Below the pieces are notes generated by a model. That model saw only the letters and a program-made list of their open reading frames with translations. It made no database searches and was not told the origin of the DNA. A program made the translations under genes and the position numbers. A stretch of DNA of 64,000 nucleotides from Phascolarctos cinereus (lineage: Eukaryota; Chordata; Mammalia; Diprotodontia; Phascolarctidae): positions 67,001-131,000 of the forward strand of contig NW_018344126.1 in NCBI RefSeq assembly GCF_002099425.1, written 5' to 3'. Below are positions 59,681 through 64,000 of this stretch, piece after piece; positions within the stretch are counted from its first letter, which is position 1; every line of letters begins with the position of its first letter.

Positions 59681-60079
59681 GGGGCATTATGAAATCTCTC
59701 AAAAGATTTAAAAGGCACATATATACCACGTACATGTTTTATCTCACAGGTCCTCCATGATGTTACTACCTAAATATCTTCCTTTCCCTCCAGCCAGTAA
59801 AACATCCGCTAAGACTCTAACCGGGTGGCAAGCACTGTGGTCGGAGCTGCTAAGGTGAGTAAGACAACCTCAGAGCTCTGGCAATAACGCTAATTAAAGC
59901 AAAGCTGTACTGCGCTAAAGGGGGCATAAAACCAACAGGGTTCAGAGAAATGGAAAATCGCATTCTTGGGGGATGAGAGGAGAAAAAAATGTGAAGGCTC
60001 TTGGTGAAGGAGGCAGCGTTAAGAGCTGAGAGTGGGAAGGATGAGCTGGTCCAGGAATTCCAGGTGGAGACAAGAGTGA

Positions 60080-60800
60080 AAAGAAAAGCCCACCCTGGCT
60101 CTCCCGCTTCCCGACTCGAGCCTCCCTCCCCGTCTGGCCCCTCAGGGCCTCCGTTCCCTGCCCCCAGCCCGCCCCGGTCCAGCACGAGCCGCCCCCAGGG
60201 ACCTCGCCAGCCCCTCTCGCGACATTAACCGCTGGAGCCGCCGTGAATGGAGCGAGAAATTCGGTCAGGTTCAGTAACCCAACTTCCGCTCCTGGGAAGG
60301 GGGCAGAAACAGGGCGGCCCCAGGCTCTCGGGGTCAGCCTGAGGAAGGGGAGGAGGAATGGGAGAACAAGAAAAGAAAAGCCCGCGGGCCGGGCCAGAAC
60401 TCTACCTGAAACAGGCGGCGCCTCCGCCATTCTCTCTCTGAGCGGACACGACGACGGCTGAGGCAGGCCGTCTCCTGTCACGTGGCTCCAGGCTTCCGGG
60501 GCGGGGCGGGCCTAGCGAACGGAAAGGAGGCGGGGGGAGGGGGCTACCGACCAATGGGGACAAGGCTTGGGGTGATGTCATACCTCTGACGGCTCTCGTC
60601 CCCTCTCTGGGTCCATTGAAAGATCTGGGGGAACGAACTTGATCTTGAGTGCCCAGGCTCGGGACTGAGTGGCTCTTGGACGTCCCTGCCTTTGGGGAGC
60701 TGACCGACAGCCCAGCTCACGGATCCCGAGTTGGACTGGACTAAAGAAACTGTCTAGTCTACCCCGCCCCCCAGTTATGCCGCGAGCATTTATTAAGCGC
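60080..60800 (-). promoter_or_regulatory. NFX1: CpG-rich NFX1 promoter, 5'UTR and start of intron 1
   Basis: The only GC- and CpG-dense stretch of the window, surrounding the ATG at 60430, as expected of a housekeeping promoter without TATA. Motifs seen: CACGTG E-box at 60479-60484 within TGTCACGTGGC, overlapping GC boxes GGGGCGGGGCGGG at 60498-60510, a plus-strand CCAAT at 60551-60555, and TGATGTCA (one base from a CRE) at 60573-60580. The start codon sits in AATGGCGG, a YY1-like core. Transcription start positions cannot be read directly. Binding is inferred, not shown. Confidence 0.75.
60406..60430 (-). CDS. NFX1: NFX1 exon 1, coding part
   Basis: Start codon at 60430-60428, reading MAEAPPVS plus the first base of Gly9, then donor GTAGAG. 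The ATG has A at -3 and G at +4, a strong context, and no in-frame ATG lies upstream within the GC-rich leader. The peptide MAEAPPVSG equals the known mammalian NFX1 N-terminus as I recall it, which fixes the start. Only 25 nt are coding. The 5'UTR lies just upstream inside the CpG island and its 5' end cannot be read from sequence. Phase out is 1; the join to exon 2 gives Gly-Thr-Leu-Ser. Confidence 0.93.
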
Positions 60801-61960
60801 CTGCTGTGTAAAAGGAGCCGGGGATGCACGGACAAAAATGAAACAATTCTTGCTCTTAAAGTAGTTACATTCGATTCGGGTGAGGCAATGTATCTACATA
60901 GAAGTATATACAAAGTAAATAAATAGTAATTTGCGGGACAGGGCGAGGGGGCATCACAAAAGGATACCTGAGGGGGTCAAATCAATAATAATTTATTAAG
61001 CACCTACGATTTGCCAGGAGTTGTGCTTTTAAGCGCTAGAAATGCAAAGAAAAGGAAAACAAACAAACCAGCACCTGACCTCAAGGAGCTCACAGTCTAA
61101 TGGCGAGACAACATGCAAACATCTAGGTACAAACAAGGTGGATACAGCCTAAACTGAAAATCATCTCAAAGGAAAGGCACTAAGATTAAGGAGAACTGGG
61201 AAAGGCTTCTTAGAAGGTGAGACTTTAGCTGAAACTTGAAGGAAGCCAGGAAGATGAGGTAGTGTTTGATCTGAGCTTTGAAAGAAACTAGAGATTATAA
61301 ATGGTGGAGGTGAGGAGAGAGTTCATTGTAGGAGGAAGGGGGGAGGTGGGGAATGTGCTTGTGCAAAGGCAAGGATGCAGGAGAAAGAATGTCGTTCGAG
61401 GAACAGTTTGGGCCAGGCCAGAGAGTAAGAGACTTGAAGTGAGGTTAAAACTAGAAAGGTAGAGTGGGAAGAGCTGTAAATACCAAACAGGAATTTTTGT
61501 TTAACTCTGCAGGTAATAGGGAGCCACTGTGTTTCTTGTGTAGGAGAATGACAAGGTCAGACCTGTGCTTTAGAAATATAATTTTGGCAGCTGTGTGGAG
61601 AATGGATGGGGAAGAAAAGAGAGGAGACAGGGAGACAAAGAGCAGATTATTACACTAGTTGAGGTAAGTGATGGTGGGGGCTTGAAGGTAAAAATCAACT
61701 AAACTTGGCAGCTGTTTGGATAAGTAAGATGAAGAAGAATATGGAGAGTTGAGGGTGATTCCAAGGTTATAAAACTGGTTGACTGGAAAGATAAGGTTGC
61801 CCTCAACAAAAATAGAGAGGAAGAAGGATAGGTTTGAAGGGAAAGATAATGAATAAGTTTTGTTTTGAACATGGTTAAGTTTGAACTGCCTGCAGGATAC
61901 ACAGTTTGAAATATCTAATAAAGTAGCTGGCAGTCTGTGACTGGAGGTCAGGAGAAAGAC
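60785..61960 (+). repeat. Long ancient interspersed repeat, two adjacent copies upstream of NFX1
   Basis: Two 5' starts of the same family: ATTTATTAAGCGCCTGCTGT near 60787 and ATTTATTAAGCACCTACGAT near 60990. The second continues for almost 1 kb through recognisable blocks (GGCTTCTTAGAAGGTGAGAC, AGGGAGCCACTGTGTTTCTT, GACAAGGTCAGACCTGTGCT, GCAGCTGTGTGGAGAATGGA). Many copies exist in this window. I recognise the consensus from mammals but cannot assign a name with confidence. No host exon is visible in this stretch. Confidence 0.6.
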
Positions 61961-62559
61961 TGTGGCTGGATATATGTTCCAGGAGTTATCTGTGTAGCGG
62001 TGATAGTTAGACCAGAATTTCCTTTACAACACTGCCAACAAGTGCTCACTCAGCCTTTGCTTGAAGACCTCAAGTCTGGAGTATCTCACTGTTTGCCAGG
62101 GCAGCCCATTCCACTCTTTGATAGTGCTGCTCTTCATCAATTACATCAGTCCTAATCTAAGTCTTTGCCATTACTAGCCACTGTTCTTGGTTTTATCCTC
62201 TGGAGCAGGCCTGCACAATTCCCTGCCCGAAGTTGGCTTACAACCCTCAGGCTGCTTGTGACATGCCAAAGGATTTCCTCTACATACAAAGGATGTTTTC
62301 CTCTACATTTTTCCAGGGCCACCCAAAATCCTTTGGCAGCCAGCAGACAGCAAGTTGTGCAGGCCTGCCTGGAACGAAGAGAATAAGAGAATTAACATAC
62401 CTAATAAAATACAAACTCCACATAAGGCTATAGGATTCAATATCCTCATTATACTCAGAGGAGAAAACAAACTTAAAGGGGTAAAATGACTACCCAGGAT
62501 CATCCAATTAGCAGGTAGCCTTCCACAATCTAGCTTCAAATATTTACTTTTCTTGCCTC

Positions 62560-62880
62560 ATTTTATGCTTTTCACCCTCCCCCAGTCTAAGTGAGGCCCA
62601 ACTGGATTCTAGTGTAAAGGGGACTATTTACTAATCATTGTTCCCCAAGCTTGGGTCCTCTCACATATACATTTGTGTAGGCTGTTCCTTATCTCTTCAC
62701 CCATTGAAATCCTTTTCTTCCTTTAAGACAAAGTTCAGTTACCACTTCTTCCATGAAGCCTTCCTTGATTCCCCCCAATGTGAAAGGATCCTATCTTTCT
62801 TGAATCTTATATCATTCCCTTTGACCTTACCTTTGCAAATAACATAACATAACATTGATATTTGTACATATGGAAGGATA
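62560..62880 (+). repeat. L2-like LINE 3' end fragment
   Basis: Contains the diagnostic L2 reading around 62750: TTCCATGAAGCCTTCCTTGA, followed by CCCCCCAATG. No open frame; a relic in the upstream flank. Confidence 0.55.
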
Positions 62881-62919
62881 GTATGATGTTATATAAAACC
62901 CCTCAAACTTTAAGTCGTA

Positions 62920-63240
62920 GGATCATAGATTTAGAGCTGGAAGAGATCTTTTCTTTTTTTCTTTTGGCTGGTCAGTGGGGTTAAGTGACTTGCCCAGAAT
63001 CACAAAGCTAGTGTGTTATGTGTCTGAGGCCACTTTTGAACTCAGGTCCTCCTGACTCCACGGCCGGTGCTCTATCCACTGCGCCACCTAGCTGCCCCTG
63101 GAAGAGATCTTAAAGGTCAATGAGTGCCACCTTCATTTTATAGTTGAGGAATCTGAGGCTCAAACAGATTAAATTGCTTTCCTAGGCACATAACTTCAAT
63201 AGTAATTTAGAGCATTTTATATAACTACATATAGCTTTGA
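62920..63240 (-). repeat. Mar1/MIR-type SINE, split by a younger SINE
   Basis: GATCATAGATTTAGAGCTGG at 62921-62940 and GAATCTGAGGCTCAAACAGA near 63150 are the two parts of one old SINE in reverse orientation. They are separated by the SINE insertion at 62951-63097. Confidence 0.6.
62951..63097 (-). repeat. Marsupial tRNA-related SINE (WSINE1-like) with 14-bp target-site duplication
   Basis: Reverse copy ending GCGCCACCTAGCTGCCCC, with a T-rich start equal to its poly(A) tail. CTGGAAGAGATCTT occurs at 62937-62950 and again at 63098-63111, a perfect 14-bp target-site duplication. This is an L1-style retroposition into an older SINE. Confidence 0.85.
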
Positions 63241-63244
63241 TTTC

Positions 63245-63875
63245 TTCTTTTTTTTAAAGTTTTTAATTATATGTAAAGCCAAATTTTAACATTCATTTAA
63301 AAATTTTAAATTCCAAATTTTCTCCCTCCCTCCCCTCCCCATTCCTAAGACAGTAAGCAATTTGATACGGGTTATATGTGTGCAGTTATGTAAAACATAT
63401 TTCCATATTATTCATCTTGTGAAAAAAGAAACAGACCAAAAGAAAAAAATTATGAAAAAAATAAAGTGAAAATAGTATACTTCAATCTGCATTCAGACTC
63501 CATAAGTTCTTTCTCTGGATATGAATAGCATTTTTCAACATGAGTCCTTTGGAATTGTGTTGGATCATTGTATTGCTGAGAACAGCTAAGTCATTCATAG
63601 TTGATCATGGCACAATGTTGCTGTTACTATGTACAGTGGTTTCCTGGTTCTGGTCACTTCATTTTGCATCAGCTCATATAAGTCTTTCTGAAATTTATTT
63701 TTCTGAAATCCATCTGCTGTCACTTCTTATAGCACAATAGTCTTCCATTATATTCATATACGACAACTTGTTCAGCCATTCCTCAATTGATGGACATCCC
63801 TTCAATGTACAATTCTTTGCTACCACAAAAAGAGCTGCTGTAAGTATTTTTGCATACATAGATTATTTTCCTTTT
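63245..63875 (-). repeat. L1 3' end, reverse orientation
   Basis: Reverse copy of the marsupial L1 ORF2 tail and 3'UTR. Landmarks on the plus strand: CTTGTTCAGCCATTCCTCAA near 63770, TTGATGGACATCCC near 63787, AAAGAGCTGCTGTAAGTATT near 63829 and GTAAAACATATTTCCATATT near 63390. No intact frame. Confidence 0.75.
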
Positions 63876-63884
63876 TTGGGAGGG

Positions 63885-64000
63885 AGATGAAGCAATTGGG
63901 GTTAAGTGACTTGCCCAGGTTCACATAGCTAGTAAGTGTCAAGTGTCACTGGAGTGCTTGCTATCCACTGCACCACTTAGCTGCCCTCCTCCCCCCCCTT
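63885..64000 (-). repeat. Marsupial tRNA-related SINE, cut by the window edge
   Basis: GGGTTAAGTGACTTGCCCAG near 63899 and CCACTGCACCACTTAGCTGC near 63965 are the reverse of the SINE head and body. It abuts the L1 fragment to its left. Confidence 0.75.

Larger units (their letters stand above)
1..60430 (-). other. NFX1: NFX1 gene, 5' three quarters (16 coding exons, gene continues beyond position 1)
   Basis: Minus-strand gene for the X-box-binding zinc-finger protein NFX1. Family knowledge: a nuclear/cytoplasmic RING-type protein that represses MHC class II X-box and TERT promoters in its short form and, in its long form, binds poly(A)-binding protein through PAM2. Seen here: 16 exons read from 60430 down to 3955 with lengths 25, 1017, 162, 78, 106, 72, 140, 100, 218, 98, 31, 83, 109, 120, 80 and 231 nt. 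They total 2670 nt, or 890 codons. Every boundary is GT..AG, every phase closes and no stop interrupts the frame. Domain order: PAM2-like (about 12-25), disordered basic/serine-rich region (25-345), RING (361-412), NF-X1 fingers (457-890). Human NFX1 is about 1120 residues, so roughly 230 C-terminal residues including R3H should lie to the left. The gene looks intact and under purifying selection. NFXL1 was considered and rejected on the N-terminus and RING sequence. Confidence 0.96.

Noticed and set aside
1-60430. NFXL1 as the identity of the zinc-finger gene
   Set aside because: MAEAPPVSG, the PAM2-like segment, the RING segment and the finger order fit NFX1.
59942-60481. A 179-codon minus-strand open frame spanning the NFX1 start
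   Set aside because: It begins at a GTG and runs from the 5'UTR through exon 1 into intron 1. Only the MAEAPPVS part is supported; the rest is a GC-rich open frame past the donor.
60900-64000. Last exons of CHMP5, the neighbour upstream of NFX1 in human
   Set aside because: No segment resembling the CHMP5 C-terminus was found; the flank is composed of repeats, so the neighbour must lie further right.

Overview
The window is mammalian nuclear DNA, almost certainly from a marsupial. It is dominated by interspersed repeats typical of marsupials: a tRNA-related SINE whose head reads GGGGCAGCTAGGTGGCGCAG, a second longer SINE class with an AAC-type tail, MIR/CORE-SINE copies, marsupial-type L1 3' ends, and old CR1/L3, L2, RTE and hAT relics. 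There are no prokaryotic genes, operons or CRISPR arrays. The species cannot be resolved from sequence alone.

One host gene fills the window: NFX1 (nuclear transcription factor, X-box binding 1) on the minus strand. It is transcribed from a CpG-rich promoter near 60.4-60.6 kb leftwards and runs off the left edge. Sixteen coding exons were placed by reading conserved protein segments and GT..AG boundaries. All splice phases close, no in-frame stop is present, and 890 codons result. They hold a PAM2-like peptide (exon 2), a long low-complexity N-terminal region (exon 2), a RING-type zinc finger (exons 3-4) and a row of NF-X1-type zinc fingers (exons 5-16). The C-terminal part known in mammals (last cysteine block and R3H domain) lies beyond position 1. 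The match is to NFX1 rather than NFXL1 because of the N-terminus MAEAPPVSG, the RING segment and the finger order.

Layout: 1-3954, intron 16; 3955-9355, exons 16-14; 14517-14625, exon 13; 19097-19179, exon 12; 26555-26585, the 31-nt exon 11; 30621-30718, exon 10; 33975-35680, exons 9-7, with one intron of only 85 bp; 39757-39828, exon 6; 43942-44047, exon 5; 49260-49337, exon 4; 52463-52624, exon 3; 54637-55653, the large exon 2; 60406-60430, coding part of exon 1; about 60080-60800, CpG island; 60800-64000, upstream flank made of repeats.

The introns hold the more unusual material: three decayed hAT-type transposase C-termini (one pair in inverted orientation), a palindromic hAT MITE, a Y-box cold-shock-domain pseudogene fragment, nested SINE insertions with clear target-site duplications, a cluster of bZIP-like palindromes near 38.45 kb, a tandem splice donor at exon 16, and a possible intron-15 read-through isoform. 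I found no evidence of an undescribed multi-gene system. Repeat family names come from recollection of consensus sequences, and their boundaries are approximate unless a target-site duplication fixes them.
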